Origin: Micromonospora craniellae
GTDB taxonomy: Bacteria; Actinomycetota; Actinomycetes; Mycobacteriales; Micromonosporaceae
Assembly (NCBI RefSeq): GCF_014764405.1
Contig: NZ_CP061725.1
Location: 4,278,001 to 4,342,000 of the forward strand
Direction: 5' to 3'
Length of the DNA: 64,000 nucleotides
Shown: positions 50,407-59,861 of the stretch, in pieces
How the letters are laid out: every line of letters begins with the position of its first letter
How positions within the stretch are numbered: position 1 is the stretch's first letter
Program-made: the position numbers and the translations under genes
Notes under the pieces: model-generated
Seen by the model: only the letters and a program-made list of their open reading frames with translations
Told to the model about the DNA's origin: nothing
Databases searched by the model: none

Positions 50407-52836
50407 ATGCATCCTCTCTTCGACATCCCCGCGTCCCCGTCCGCGCCCGAGCCCGACCGGGCGCTGCCGCCGCGCCGGCCGGCTCCCGGTCGCCTCGACC
50501 CGTCAGAATTGGTGGCGGGACTCAACGGCCCCCAGCGGGACGCGGTCACCCACGCCGGCTCGCCGCTGTTGATCGTCGCCGGAGCGGGTTCCGGCAAGAC
50601 CCGGGTGCTGACCCACCGGATCGCGTACCTGCTCGCCGCGCGGGACGTGCACCCCGGCGAGATCATCGCGATCACCTTCACCAACAAGGCCGCCGGTGAG
50701 ATGAAGGAGCGAGTCGCCGCCCTGGTCGGTCCGCGCGCCCGGCTGATGTGGGTCTCCACGTTCCACTCCGCCTGCGTACGGATCCTGCGCGCCGAGCACG
50801 AGCACGCCGGGCTCAAGTCCACCTTCTCGATCTACGACGCCGACGACTCGCGCCGGTTGATGCAGATGGTCACCCGCGAGCTCGACCTCGACCCGAAGCG
50901 TTACCCGGCGCGGGGTCTGGCGGCCCAGGTCTCCAACCTCAAGAACGAACTGGTCGACCCGGAAACCTTCGCCGACCGTGCCTCGGGGCCGAACGAGCGG
51001 GCGCTGGCCGAGGCGTACACGCTGTATCAGCGACGGCTGCGCGAGGCACACGCGCTCGACTTCGACGACCTGATCATGACGACGGTGCACCTGCTCCAGT
51101 CGCACCCGCACGTCGCCGAGACCTACCGCCGCCGGTTCCGGCACGTGCTCGTCGACGAGTACCAGGACACCAACCATGCGCAGTACGTCCTGATCAAGGA
51201 GCTGGTCGCCGGCACGGAGGGCCTGGCACCGGCGGAGCTGTGCGTGGTCGGCGACGCGGACCAGTCGATCTACGCCTTCCGGGGCGCGACGATCCGTAAC
51301 ATCCTGGAGTTCGAACGCGACTTCGGTGACGCCCGCACCATCCTGTTGGAACAGAACTACCGCTCCACCCAGACCATCCTGAACGCGGCCAACGCGGTGA
51401 TCGACCGCAACACCTCGCGTAAGCCGAAGCGGCTGTGGAGCGACGCCGGGCCGGGCGAGCAGATCGTCGGGTACGTCGCCGACACCGAGCACGCCGAGGC
51501 GGACTGGGTGGGTCGGGAGATCGACCGGCTGGTCGACGCCGACGAGGCCCGGCCGGGGGACGTGGCGGTCTTCTACCGCACCAACGCGCAGTCCCGGGTC
51601 TTCGAGGAGGTGTTCATCCGGGTCGGCCTGCCGTACAAGGTCGTCGGCGGGGTGCGCTTCTATGAGCGCAAGGAGGTCCGCGACGCGTTGGCCTACCTGC
51701 GCGCGGTGGTCAACGACGACGACACGGTGAGTCTGCGCCGGATCCTGAACACGCCCCGGCGGGGCATCGGTGACCGGGCCGAGGCGTGCGTGGAGGCACT
51801 GTCCGGCCGGGACCGCATCTCCTTCGGTGCCGCGCTGCGCCGGGCCAAGGACGCGCCGGGCATCTCCACCCGGGCGGCCAACGGCATCGCCGACTTCGTC
51901 GCGCTGCTCGACTCCGCCCGGGAGTTGGCTGTGGACGGCACCCCGGAGGAGGTGCTGGAGGCGGTGCTGACCCGCTCGGGCTATCTGACCGAGCTGGAGG
52001 AGAGCCTGGACCCGCAGGACGCGGGCCGGGTGGACAACCTCCAGGAACTGGTCAGTGTGGCCCGGGAGTACACCGAACGGATCGAGGCGACCGGCGCGGA
52101 GGGGGAGCGGGCCTCGCTGGCCGGCTTTCTGGAGCAGGTGGCCCTGGTGGCCGATGCCGACCAGATACCTGCGCATCCCGGCTCGGCACCTGACGGCGCC
52201 GAGGCAGACGACGCCGCGCCCTACCAGGGCGTGGTCACGCTGATGACCCTGCACACCGCCAAGGGTCTGGAGTTCCCGGTGGTCTTCCTGACCGGCCTGG
52301 AGGACGGCGTCTTTCCGCACCTGCGTTCGCTGGGCGACACCCGGGAGTTGGAGGAGGAGCGGCGACTGGCGTACGTGGGCATCACCCGGTCCCGGCAGCG
52401 CCTTTACCTGTCCCGGGCGGTGACCCGGTCGGCGTGGGGGCAGCCGGCGTACAACCCGCCGTCGCGGTTCCTGGAGGAGCTGCCGACCGAGCTGGTCCGC
52501 TGGGAGCGCACGGAGGGGTCGTACACCTCCTGGGGTGGCGGTGGGGGTGGCGTGGGCGGTCGTGCGGACCGGGCGGGCGGCGGTTTCGCCGGAGGTACGC
52601 CCCGCGCGGTCCAACTGGCCCGCAAGCTCGGCGTGGACGGCAGCCGGCTGGCCACCGCGAGCGAACTGCCCCAGGGCACCAAGGTCATCGCCGGGGACCG
52701 GGTCAACCACCAGCGGTACGGACTCGGCCGGGTGGTGACGGTGGAGGGGCACGGTCCGGGTGCTCGCGCGCAGATCGATTTCGGCGACCAGACCCTGTGG
52801 CTGGTGCTGCGGCACGCCCCGATCGACAAGCTCTGA
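50407..52836 (+). CDS. pcrA: ATP-dependent DNA helicase PcrA/UvrD
   Basis: An 809-residue superfamily 1A helicase unwinding DNA 3' to 5' in repair and replication. Walker A is VAGAGSGKTRVLTHR, Walker B VLVDEYQDTNHAQY, motif III GDADQSIYAFRGA, motif IV EQNYRST, motif V VTLMTLHTAKGLEFPVVFL and motif VI RRLAYVGITRSRQRLYL. The C-terminal Gly-rich linker (about 705-725) and Tudor-like end (VNHQRYGLGRVVTVEGHGPG) are typical of PcrA. It starts at ATG 50407, divergent from chorismate mutase. Confidence 0.96.
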   Translation: MHPLFDIPASPSAPEPDRALPPRRPAPGRLDPSELVAGLNGPQRDAVTHAGSPLLIVAGAGSGKTRVLTHRIAYLLAARDVHPGEIIAITFTNKAAGEMKERVAALVGPRARLMWVSTFHSACVRILRAEHEHAGLKSTFSIYDADDSRRLMQMVTRELDLDPKRYPARGLAAQVSNLKNELVDPETFADRASGPNERALAEAYTLYQRRLREAHALDFDDLIMTTVHLLQSHPHVAETYRRRFRHVLVDEYQDTNHAQYVLIKELVAGTEGLAPAELCVVGDADQSIYAFRGATIRNILEFERDFGDARTILLEQNYRSTQTILNAANAVIDRNTSRKPKRLWSDAGPGEQIVGYVADTEHAEADWVGREIDRLVDADEARPGDVAVFYRTNAQSRVFEEVFIRVGLPYKVVGGVRFYERKEVRDALAYLRAVVNDDDTVSLRRILNTPRRGIGDRAEACVEALSGRDRISFGAALRRAKDAPGISTRAANGIADFVALLDSARELAVDGTPEEVLEAVLTRSGYLTELEESLDPQDAGRVDNLQELVSVAREYTERIEATGAEGERASLAGFLEQVALVADADQIPAHPGSAPDGAEADDAAPYQGVVTLMTLHTAKGLEFPVVFLTGLEDGVFPHLRSLGDTRELEEERRLAYVGITRSRQRLYLSRAVTRSAWGQPAYNPPSRFLEELPTELVRWERTEGSYTSWGGGGGGVGGRADRAGGGFAGGTPRAVQLARKLGVDGSRLATASELPQGTKVIAGDRVNHQRYGLGRVVTVEGHGPGARAQIDFGDQTLWLVLRHAPIDKL

Positions 52837-52845
52837 GGCGTCGGA

Positions 52846-52871
52846 GCACCGGCCCTGAGGTGGGCCGGTGC
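52846..52871. terminator. Terminator between pcrA and the M23 peptidase gene
   Basis: GCACCGGCCC pairs perfectly with GGGCCGGTGC across a 6-nt loop, 10 nt after the pcrA stop. The minus-strand M23 gene ends at 52886, so it serves both. Confidence 0.75.
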
Positions 52872-52885
52872 GCCGGATGCTCAGG

Positions 52886-53695
52886 TCAGCACGCCACGTC
52901 GATGCCCCGGGCGCGCAGGAACGGCGCCGGATCGATCTGTTTCCACATCTGCCCCTGGTGCACCTCGAAGTGCAGGTGCGGCCCGGTGGAGTCACCGGTG
53001 GAGCCCTCCAGGCCGATGGTCTGGCCGGTGCTGACCTTCCCGCCCACGCTCACCCGGGTGGTGCTCAGGTGGGCGTAGTGGGTGAGGTAGCCGTTGCCGT
53101 GGTCGATGACGACCGAGATGCCGTACCCGTCACCGACGTCGCCGGCCTTCGTGACGGTGCCTCCGGAGGCGGCCCGAACCGGGGTGCCGGCGGGCAGCGC
53201 GAAGTCGATTCCGGCGTGCAGGGTGCCCCAGCGGGGGCCGTAGCACGAGGTGACGGTGGCACCGGCCATCGGGATCACCCAGTCGGGCTTCGGCGCCGTG
53301 CTCTTGGTGGTCTTCGTGGTGGCCTTGCTGGCCTTGGTCGCCGTCGGGCGGGGCTTCGCGGTCGGGCTCGCACTGGGTGTCGCGGTCGGACTCGCCGTCG
53401 GGGTCGGCCTCGGGCTCTCCGGGGTGGCCGGGGTGGCCGACCCGCGGGCCGAGCGGTCGGCTTGGTCGGTGGCCTTCGCGCGGGCGGCGGCTTCGGCGCG
53501 GGCCTGCGCGTCGAGCGAGACGGGGCTCGGGGTCGGGCTGTCGTCGAGGTTGGTCACGACGACGCCACCGAGTCCGAGTCCCAGTACGGCGACCGCGCCG
53601 ACGGCCAGCCGGCGGCCGTGCCGGCCGATGCGGCGGCGATGCCGAGCGGGGGCGTGGGGAAGGTTGCGGTTCGGGGTGGAGCTGTCGTCCTGCAC
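52886..53695 (-). CDS. M23-family peptidoglycan endopeptidase, exported
   Basis: A 269-residue protein. Arg-rich cytosolic start, then one membrane/signal helix (LAVGAVAVLGLGLGGVVVT), a coiled Ala-rich and Thr/Pro-rich stalk (about 55-150), and a C-terminal LytM domain: zinc ligands in LHAGIDFALPAG and GPHLHFEVHQG, with YAHLS. GTG 53695 is chosen because GAGG lies 8 nt upstream; a longer frame from 53899 exists. It cleaves cross-bridges in peptidoglycan or acts as an activator. Confidence 0.88.
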   Translation of the reverse strand: MQDDSSTPNRNLPHAPARHRRRIGRHGRRLAVGAVAVLGLGLGGVVVTNLDDSPTPSPVSLDAQARAEAAARAKATDQADRSARGSATPATPESPRPTPTASPTATPSASPTAKPRPTATKASKATTKTTKSTAPKPDWVIPMAGATVTSCYGPRWGTLHAGIDFALPAGTPVRAASGGTVTKAGDVGDGYGISVVIDHGNGYLTHYAHLSTTRVSVGGKVSTGQTIGLEGSTGDSTGPHLHFEVHQGQMWKQIDPAPFLRARGIDVAC

Positions 53696-53923
53696 GGGGC
53701 GGACCTCACTGGATCGAGGGGTACGTGACCTGGAAATCCTGGTGTCGGCCGGGTGCGTGTCGGGTACCGGGGGTGGGACGGGGGATCGGCGGCGGCGGGT
53801 GCGCTGCCAGGTTCTGTCCACGGTTGCCGCCGGATGACCGGGTCCGTGGGTCGGGTGAGCTGTGCTCTCGGCCACAGTGCTGGTTGTGGGCTGGGACACT
53901 TCCGGTCCCGTCCGCGTACAGAA

Positions 53924-53953
53924 AACCGCCCGGATCGATCGATCCGGGCGGTT
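53924..53953 (-). terminator. Perfect 30-bp palindromic terminator between two M23 genes
   Basis: AACCGCCCGGATCGA followed by its exact reverse complement gives a 30-bp palindrome. On the minus strand it ends in GGTTTTC. It lies 18 nt after the stop of the upstream M23 gene (53972). Confidence 0.8.
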
Positions 53954-53971
53954 AACGGGTGCAACGTGGTG

Positions 53972-54685
53972 TCAGGACTCCGCTACCTCGCTGTAAATTG
54001 CCTCGACTTGCAGCTTGATGTCCACTCCGCGCTCCTGGAGCCACGGCACCGGGTCGAGCGGCTTGCCGTTGACATGGATCTCCAGGTGCAGGTGGACCCC
54101 GTAGGAGTGGCCGGTGTTGCCGACCAGGCCGAGCTGGTCGCCGGCCTTGACCTGCTGGCCCTCCCGGACGCTGACGGCCGAGGAGTGGCCGTAGATCGCC
54201 TCGCTGCCGTCGGGGTGCTGGACGATCACGGCGTTGCCGTACCCACCGAACCAACCGGCCTTGGTGACCGTGCCCTCGTGGATCGAGACGTACGGGGTGC
54301 CCTCCGGCGCGACCAGGTCGATGCCGCTGTGCAGCTTGCCCCAGCGCATTCCGTAGGGGGAGTTGAAGTCGTAGCCCTGCAGCGGCAGCAGCCAGACGCC
54401 GGAGTCCTCGATGCTCTCCGGCGTGTTCCGGCCGTCCCGGGAGGCCCGGTCGGCGGCGTCGGCCCGCTCGGCAGCGCCCTGGCTGCTGATCGACGCCTGC
54501 TTCAGCTCGTCGAGCACCGACTGTTCGACGCTCTTGGCGTCCGGCAGTGCGCCGGCACCCAGGGCGACCACGCCGGCACCGACGAAGGCGGTGGTGACGA
54601 CTGCGGCGTAGCGGCTACGCGGGGGGGTGGGTACGCGGCGGCGGCCGCGATATCGGTCGGGCTCAGACGACAGGCGCTGGCGCAC
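53972..54685 (-). CDS. M23-family peptidoglycan endopeptidase, second copy
   Basis: A 237-residue protein from GTG 54685, with GGAGGG 5 nt upstream. A basic start (RYRGRRRVPTPPRSR) is followed by one membrane helix (YAAVVTTAFVGAGVVALGAG), a short coiled segment and a LytM domain with zinc ligands in LHSGIDLVAPEG and GVHLHLEIHVNG, with YGHSS. It is a distant paralogue of the next gene, with its own terminator between. The product is membrane-anchored and outward facing. Confidence 0.9.
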   Translation of the reverse strand: MRQRLSSEPDRYRGRRRVPTPPRSRYAAVVTTAFVGAGVVALGAGALPDAKSVEQSVLDELKQASISSQGAAERADAADRASRDGRNTPESIEDSGVWLLPLQGYDFNSPYGMRWGKLHSGIDLVAPEGTPYVSIHEGTVTKAGWFGGYGNAVIVQHPDGSEAIYGHSSAVSVREGQQVKAGDQLGLVGNTGHSYGVHLHLEIHVNGKPLDPVPWLQERGVDIKLQVEAIYSEVAES

Positions 54686-55109
54686 GCATACCCTCCGTTG
54701 TCGGGGTTCCGAGGCGGTCGGCCGCCGTCCGGATCTGTGATCCGTCCGCCGGCTGGTCGCGTCGTCACCCGTCCGCAAACCTGATGACAACCGTGGACAC
54801 GGTAGCCAACCGCCAGTCGAGTCACAAGCCGGAGCGCCGAATTCGTTGCTCCTTTCTGTCCCTTTCCGTCCATTAATGTCATAGCTCGCGGCACTGGTCG
54901 GCTGTCCTCGTCATCATCCGTTCGTCGCACACCGTGACCGATCGGCGGAGTCGTCCTCCTTGACCCGGACTGCGTCGGTCGTGCCTTTGCATGCGATCGC
55001 CGCGACGGCGGGTTCGTCCGCCTGCCCTGGCCCCGGTTCCCCGAGCCCGGTGGCGCGGGTTACCGTTCGTTCAGGTGAAAGCCGCAGAGCCGGTGAAAGG
55101 GATGCGCAG
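54686..55109. other. Gene-less 424-bp divergent region
   Basis: Lies between the M23 gene (minus) and the B12-binding gene (plus), and must hold both promoters. I see CTCCTTTCTGTCCCTTTCCG (about 54850-54869) as an AT-richer patch and no coding frame of note. I looked for a cyclic-di-AMP riboswitch before the M23 gene and did not find its conserved blocks. Confidence 0.5.
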
Positions 55110-55393
55110 ATGAGCTCTCGTGTTCGGGTCGTCGTCGCCAAGCCGGGCCTGGACGGCCACGACCGTGGGGCCAAGGTGGTGGCCCGCGCTCTCCGGGACG
55201 CTGGCATGGAGGTCATCTACACCGGCCTGCACCAGACGCCGGAGCAGATCGTGGAGACCGCCATCCAGGAGGACGCCGACGCGATCGGCCTCTCGGTGCT
55301 CTCCGGCGCACACATGACGCTGTTCCGCCGGGCGCGACCACCCAGTCCATCGTGGAGTGGGTCCGCAGCAACGTCGCCCAGCCGGTGAGCTGA
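55110..55393 (+). pseudogene. Cobalamin B12-binding domain protein, broken by an internal deletion and frameshift
   Basis: Starts at ATG 55110 after GAAAGG. The first 73 residues are a methylmalonyl-CoA-mutase-type B12 domain with the His ligand in KPGLDGHDRGAKVVARALRD and LSVLSGAHMTLFRR. At about 55333 the frame breaks; read one frame over, the end is ATTQSIVEWVRSNVAQPVS with a stop at 55391-55393, the normal C terminus. About 40 residues, including the GGGIIP motif, are missing and the frame is shifted, so the actual frame stops early at 55388. A full protein has about 135 residues. Confidence 0.8.
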
Positions 55394-55411
55394 CGCGACC
55401 ACGCGCAAGGG

Positions 55412-55448
55412 GAGGGGCCGGACGCACCCCTCACACGTCCGGCCCCTC
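55412..55448 (+). terminator. Terminator after the B12-binding gene
   Basis: GAGGGGCCGGACG pairs perfectly with CGTCCGGCCCCTC across an 11-nt loop, followed by TATG. Confidence 0.75.
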
Positions 55449-55937
55449 TATGCACGATGCCCCGCCGCCACCCCTCGACCGACAGGGCATCGGCCGCTCG
55501 CGTCCTCGCGCCGTTCAGCGCTCCGACACCTGACTCAACGAGGCCCTGCCGGCCGGGTTACGCACCGGCGTCCGGTTCCCTGCCCGGCCCGGCGAGATCG
55601 CCCGAACGGGTGACACCTCGCCGGCCCGCTGCGGCGCGGCGCGGGCCGGTGACACAGCGTCGGTGGTGGCTGTGGATTACCGCACACCCCGCACCCGCTC
55701 GGTTGCCGCCCGTGCCGACATCGCTAGGCTGCGCCCAGTGAACCCCGCACAACCTCTGCCCACGGTCCGACGGACCAACGAGGCGGGCGCGGTGCGCGAG
55801 TGCCGTGCGGCTCGGGCCGTGCGAGGGTTCAGCGGTCTGCATCAACTTCAACTGATGTCAGGCGCCGCACTGTTTTCTTTCCATACGCTGGTGGCGGCGC
55901 GACGGTGCGCCGCGGAGACGGGACGGGACGCGCAATC
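55449..55937. other. Gene-less 489-bp region upstream of sucC
   Basis: No frame here has the look of a real gene; the longest (55457-55741) is Pro/Arg-rich shadow-like sequence. The sucCD promoter must lie here. AT-richer DNA at about 55840-55885 (CATCAACTTCAACTGATG, then TGTTTTCTTTCCATACG) contains a short CATCA/TGATG inverted repeat and is the best candidate for a promoter/operator. Confidence 0.5.
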
Positions 55938-57116
55938 GTGGACCTGTACGAATACCAGGGGCGGGACCTGTTCGAGCGGCACGGTCTGCCCGTGCTCGCC
56001 GGCGGCGTTGCCACGACCCCGGAGGAGGCCCGCGCGATCGCCGATCGCCTCGGCGGCCGAGTGGTCGTCAAGGCGCAGGTGAAGGTCGGCGGGCGAGGCA
56101 AGGCCGGCGGCGTCAAGCTCGCCGAGGGCGCGGAGGAGACGGTGGCCCGCGCCACCGACATCCTCGGCATGGACATCAAGGGTCACACGGTCCACAAGGT
56201 CATGATCACGGTGACCGCCGACGTGGCCGAGGAGTACTACTTCTCGTACCTGCTCGACCGGGCGAACCGTACCTTCCTCTGCATCGCCAGCGTCGCGGGT
56301 GGCATGGACATCGAGCAGGTCGCCGCCGACACCCCGGACAAGGTCGTCAAGGCCCCGATCGACGCCGTCAAGGGCGTGGACGAGGCCAAGGCCCGGGAGA
56401 TCGTCTCCGCTGCCGGGTTCCCGGCCGAGGTCGCCGACCAGGTCGTCGACGTCGCGGTGGGGCTGTGGAAGGCGTTCGTCGCCGAGGACGCCACCCTGGT
56501 CGAGGTCAACCCGTTGGCCAAGACCGCGGACGGCACGCTGCTGCTGCTGGACGCCAAGATCTCGCTGGACGAGAACGCCGGCTTCCGGCACCCGGACCAC
56601 GAGGCCCTGGTCGACCAGGCGACCGTGGACCCGCTTGAGCAGGCCGCCAAGGAGAAGGACCTCAACTACGTCAAGCTCGACGGCGAGGTCGGCATCATCG
56701 GCAACGGCGCGGGCCTGGTCATGTCCACGCTCGACGTGGTCGCGTACGCCGGAGAGCGGCACGGCAACGTCAAGCCGGCCAACTTCCTCGACATCGGCGG
56801 CGGCGCGAGCGCCGCGGTGATGGCCAACGGCCTGGAGATCGTGCTCTCCGACCCGTCGGTCCGCAGCGTCTTCGTCAACGTGTTCGGTGGCATCACCGCC
56901 TGCGACGAGGTCGCCAACGGCATCATCCAGGCGCTGGCCCTGCTGGAGCAGCGCGGGGAGCAGGTCACCAAGCCGCTCGTCGTGCGGCTGGACGGCAACA
57001 ACGCCGAAGCTGGTCGGGCGATCCTCGACAGCGCGAACAACCCGCTGGTGCAGCGGGTCGACACCATGGACGGCGCGGCCGAGCGGGCCGCCGAGCTGGC
57101 GGCTGCGGGGGTCTGA
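55938..57116 (+). CDS. sucC: Succinyl-CoA synthetase (ADP-forming) subunit beta
   Basis: A 392-residue ATP-grasp subunit of the TCA-cycle enzyme that makes ATP from succinyl-CoA. It begins VDLYEYQGRDLFERHGLPVL, with VVVKAQVKVGGRGKAGGVKL, LVEVNPLAKTADGTLLLLDA and FLDIGGGASAAVM. GTG 55938 matches the family start. sucD follows 2 bp after its stop. Confidence 0.96.
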   Translation: MDLYEYQGRDLFERHGLPVLAGGVATTPEEARAIADRLGGRVVVKAQVKVGGRGKAGGVKLAEGAEETVARATDILGMDIKGHTVHKVMITVTADVAEEYYFSYLLDRANRTFLCIASVAGGMDIEQVAADTPDKVVKAPIDAVKGVDEAKAREIVSAAGFPAEVADQVVDVAVGLWKAFVAEDATLVEVNPLAKTADGTLLLLDAKISLDENAGFRHPDHEALVDQATVDPLEQAAKEKDLNYVKLDGEVGIIGNGAGLVMSTLDVVAYAGERHGNVKPANFLDIGGGASAAVMANGLEIVLSDPSVRSVFVNVFGGITACDEVANGIIQALALLEQRGEQVTKPLVVRLDGNNAEAGRAILDSANNPLVQRVDTMDGAAERAAELAAAGV

Positions 57117-57118
57117 CA

Positions 57119-58006
57119 ATGGCTATCTGGCTGACCAAGGACTCGAAGGTCATCGTCCAGGGGATGACCGGCTCCGAGGGGTCCAAGCACACCCGGCGGA
57201 TGCTCGCCGCCGGGACCAACGTCGTCGGTGGCGTCAACCCGCGCAAGGCGGGCACCACCGTCGACTTCGACGGCACCGAACTGCCGGTCTTCGCCAGCGT
57301 CGCGGACGCGATGAAGGACACCGGTGCCGACGTCACCGTCATCTTCGTGCCCCCGCAGTTCACCAAGGGCGCGGTCATCGAGGCGATCGACGCCGAGATC
57401 CCGCTGGCCGTGGTGATCACCGAGGGGGTGCCGGTGCACGACACCGCCGCCTTCTGGGCGTACAACACGGCCAAGGGCGAGCGGACCCGGATCGTCGGGC
57501 CGAACTGCCCCGGCATCGCCTCGCCGGGCGCCTCCAACGCCGGCATCATCCCGGCCGACATCACCGGCAGCGGCCGGATCGGCCTGGTCAGCAAGAGCGG
57601 CACGCTGACCTACCAGATGATGTACGAGCTGCGGGACATCGGCTTCTCGACCTGCGTCGGAATCGGTGGCGACCCGATCATCGGCACCACGCACATCGAC
57701 GCGCTGGCCGCGTTCGAGGCCGACCCGGACACCGACGCCATCGTGATGATCGGTGAGATCGGCGGCGACGCCGAGGAGCGGGCGGCCGAGTACATCAAGG
57801 CCAACGTCACCAAGCCGGTGGTCGGCTACATCGCCGGCTTCACCGCCCCGCCCGGCAAGACCATGGGGCACGCCGGCGCGATCATCTCCGGTTCGGCGGG
57901 CACCGCCGACGCGAAGAAGGCCGCGCTGGAGGCGGTCGGCGTCAAGGTCGGCAAGACCCCGACCGAGACCGCCAAGCTGATGCGCGAGATCATGTCCGCC
58001 GGCTGA
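57119..58006 (+). CDS. sucD: Succinyl-CoA synthetase subunit alpha
   Basis: A 295-residue subunit. The CoA-binding Rossmann domain begins AIWLTKDSKVIVQGMTGSEG, the ligase domain has GPNCPGIASPGASNAGIIP, and the phosphohistidine lies in KTMGHAGAIISGSAGTADAK. It is co-translated with sucC. A tight hairpin terminator follows. Confidence 0.97.
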   Translation: MAIWLTKDSKVIVQGMTGSEGSKHTRRMLAAGTNVVGGVNPRKAGTTVDFDGTELPVFASVADAMKDTGADVTVIFVPPQFTKGAVIEAIDAEIPLAVVITEGVPVHDTAAFWAYNTAKGERTRIVGPNCPGIASPGASNAGIIPADITGSGRIGLVSKSGTLTYQMMYELRDIGFSTCVGIGGDPIIGTTHIDALAAFEADPDTDAIVMIGEIGGDAEERAAEYIKANVTKPVVGYIAGFTAPPGKTMGHAGAIISGSAGTADAKKAALEAVGVKVGKTPTETAKLMREIMSAG

Positions 58007-58024
58007 GCCGGCACGACAGTCTTC

Positions 58025-58052
58025 GAGGGGCCGACCGGAAGGTCGGCCCCTC
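58025..58052. terminator. Bidirectional terminator after sucD
   Basis: GAGGGGCCGACC pairs perfectly with GGTCGGCCCCTC across a GGAA tetraloop. It overlaps the last bases of the convergent small membrane protein gene (58051). Confidence 0.85.
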
Positions 58053-58311
58053 AGCGGTTCCAGTACGGGTAGTTGCCCGTGGCGGACAGGATCAGGCTGC
58101 CCACGATGTTGAGCACACCCAGGCCGATCGAGACGTAGCCCAACACCGGGGAGTGCCGATAGCGGCGTGCGTCGCGGAGCGACAACCAGCCGAAGACGAT
58201 GCCGAGAATGCCGCAGCAGAGCACCCCGGTCACGATGCCCAGCACGCCCCACAGCGTGGTGCGGTCCCGCCCTGCCGGCGGCGGCGGGGGCGGTGGATAC
58301 GGAGCGTTCAC
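58051..58311 (-). CDS. Small DUF4190-like membrane protein
   Basis: An 86-residue protein from GTG 58311 (GGAGGG 5 nt upstream). A Pro-rich start (APYPPPPPPPAG) precedes two membrane helices (LWGVLGIVTGVLCCGILGIV and VLGYVSIGLGVLNIVGSLIL) with a short basic loop. It is similar in plan to the gene at 59862. The function is unknown. Confidence 0.75.
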   Translation of the reverse strand: MNAPYPPPPPPPAGRDRTTLWGVLGIVTGVLCCGILGIVFGWLSLRDARRYRHSPVLGYVSIGLGVLNIVGSLILSATGNYPYWNR

Positions 58312-58469
58312 TGCTTCCCTCCGGACACTACCTGCCACGACGTCGGTCACGGCCCTGAGCCGAGGCTAGCCCGGACCGTGCGGCCGGCACGTCGGATCAG
58401 GCGAACTCACCACCGGACGGGGTGGTGTCCGGACAGCCGAGACGGGCCCGGCATGCCAGAGTAGAGGCG

Positions 58470-59753
58470 ATGTCCCCCGTCACCCCTGACCAGCCCCGCC
58501 GGGCCACCGACGCCCGAGGAGTCGGTGCCCGGCCGCCCGGTCGCGCCGGCCCGCCCCGCCGGGTACCGGTGCAACGGGGCGTGCCCGGTGGCCGCCGTCA
58601 CCCGCCGCTCGCGGTCGCCGCGCTGGTGGCCGCCGGTGGGGCCGCGCTCACCTCCTGGCTGCCGGTGGCGTTCGCCCTCTGGTTGTTCCAGCTCAGCGAA
58701 GGTGCCGCCACCCTGCTGGGCGCGGTCCGCGCGGGGGCGGCCGGATGGCTGCTCGGGCACGGGGTGCCGTTGGAGACCGCCGCCGGCCCGCTGGGCCTCG
58801 CCCCGCTCGCGGTCACCGTACTGGCGATCTGGCGGCTCACCCGGGCCGGCGTGCACGCCAGCCGCGCGGTCGGTGCGCGCGGCAGCCGGTCGCCGGGCCG
58901 CACGCTGGCCGTCGCGGCGGCGGTCGGCGTCGGGTACGGCCTGATCGGCGTGCTCGCCGCGCTGCTCGTCGACTCCGGCGTGTCGTGGTCGCGGGCCGGA
59001 GTGACGCTCGCGGTGCTCGGCACGCTCGCCGCCGGTCTCGGCGCGGCTCGGACGACCGGGCTGGCCGAGGCGCTCGCCGGGCAGGTGCCGTCGCCCGTAA
59101 GAGAAGGGGCCCGCGCCGGCATGGTGGCCGCACTCGTGCTGCTCGGCGCGGGGGCGGCGGGGGCGGGACTGGCCGTGGCGACCGGCGGTGGCGACGCGGC
59201 CGACCTGATCGGCGCCTACCGCACCGGCGTGGCCGGCCAGGCGGGCATCACACTGGTCAGCCTGGCCTACGCTCCCAACGCCACCGTCTGGGCCACCAGC
59301 TACCTGCTCGGGCCCGGCTTCGCCGTCGGCACGGACACGGTGGTCCGCACCAGCGAGGTCGCCGTCGGCGCGCTACCGGCCCTGCCGTTGTTCGCCGGGC
59401 TGCCGAACGGGCCGGTGGACGGGCCCGGGTCGATCGTGGTCCTCGCGATGCCGGTCCTGGTCGGCATGGCCGCCGGGTGGCTGCTGGCCCGCCGCCTGCT
59501 CCGGTCGACCGGCGCCGAACGCGCACCGCTGCCCTGGCGGCGGCTGCTCATGCCGGCCGTGCTTGTCGGCCCGGTGGCCGGGGTGCTCCTGGGGGTGCTC
59601 GCGGAGGTCTCCGGCGGGCCGCTGGGCGCCGGGCGGCTGGCCGAGGTCGGCCCGGTCGGTTGGCAGGTGGCGCTAGCCGCGACGCTGATCACGGCCGGCG
59701 GGGCGGTGCTCGGCGCGGCGGCCACCCGCTGGCTCACCCGGCACCCGGGCTGA
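58470..59753 (+). CDS. DUF6350 family multi-pass membrane protein
   Basis: A 427-residue protein from ATG 58470. A 55-residue basic/Pro-rich start leads to about nine to ten hydrophobic helices (for example LAVAALVAAGGAALTSWLPV, LVSLAYAPNATVWATSYLLG). The segment NATVWATSYLLGPGFAVG, in a membrane-facing position, is characteristic of the actinobacterial DUF6350 family, which sits beside purN/purH. The role is not established; the family has been suggested to have an envelope or division role. Confidence 0.85.
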   Translation: MSPVTPDQPRRATDARGVGARPPGRAGPPRRVPVQRGVPGGRRHPPLAVAALVAAGGAALTSWLPVAFALWLFQLSEGAATLLGAVRAGAAGWLLGHGVPLETAAGPLGLAPLAVTVLAIWRLTRAGVHASRAVGARGSRSPGRTLAVAAAVGVGYGLIGVLAALLVDSGVSWSRAGVTLAVLGTLAAGLGAARTTGLAEALAGQVPSPVREGARAGMVAALVLLGAGAAGAGLAVATGGGDAADLIGAYRTGVAGQAGITLVSLAYAPNATVWATSYLLGPGFAVGTDTVVRTSEVAVGALPALPLFAGLPNGPVDGPGSIVVLAMPVLVGMAAGWLLARRLLRSTGAERAPLPWRRLLMPAVLVGPVAGVLLGVLAEVSGGPLGAGRLAEVGPVGWQVALAATLITAGGAVLGAAATRWLTRHPG

Positions 59754-59798
59754 CCGCCGGGGCCGACCGGCACCGGAGCGGGAACGCCAGGAACGGGC

Positions 59799-59830
59799 GA
59801 GGGGCGCTCCGGCAGTGCGGAGCGCCCCTC
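59799..59830. terminator. Convergent terminator after DUF6350
   Basis: GAGGGGCGCTCC pairs perfectly with GGAGCGCCCCTC across an 8-nt loop, between the convergent genes ending at 59753 and 59862. Confidence 0.85.
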
Positions 59831-59861
59831 GACCAGCCTTGGCTAGGCGTCAACTGCGAAT

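Noticed and set aside
54686..54960. Cyclic-di-AMP (ydaO-type) riboswitch before the M23 peptidase
   Set aside because: Such riboswitches often precede actinobacterial cell-wall hydrolases, but I could not find the conserved GGGGA/GGGTGAATC-type blocks or the pseudoknot pattern in this leader.
55457..55741. 94-codon frame upstream of sucC
   Set aside because: Pro/Arg-rich, no start signal, no motif; likely non-coding.
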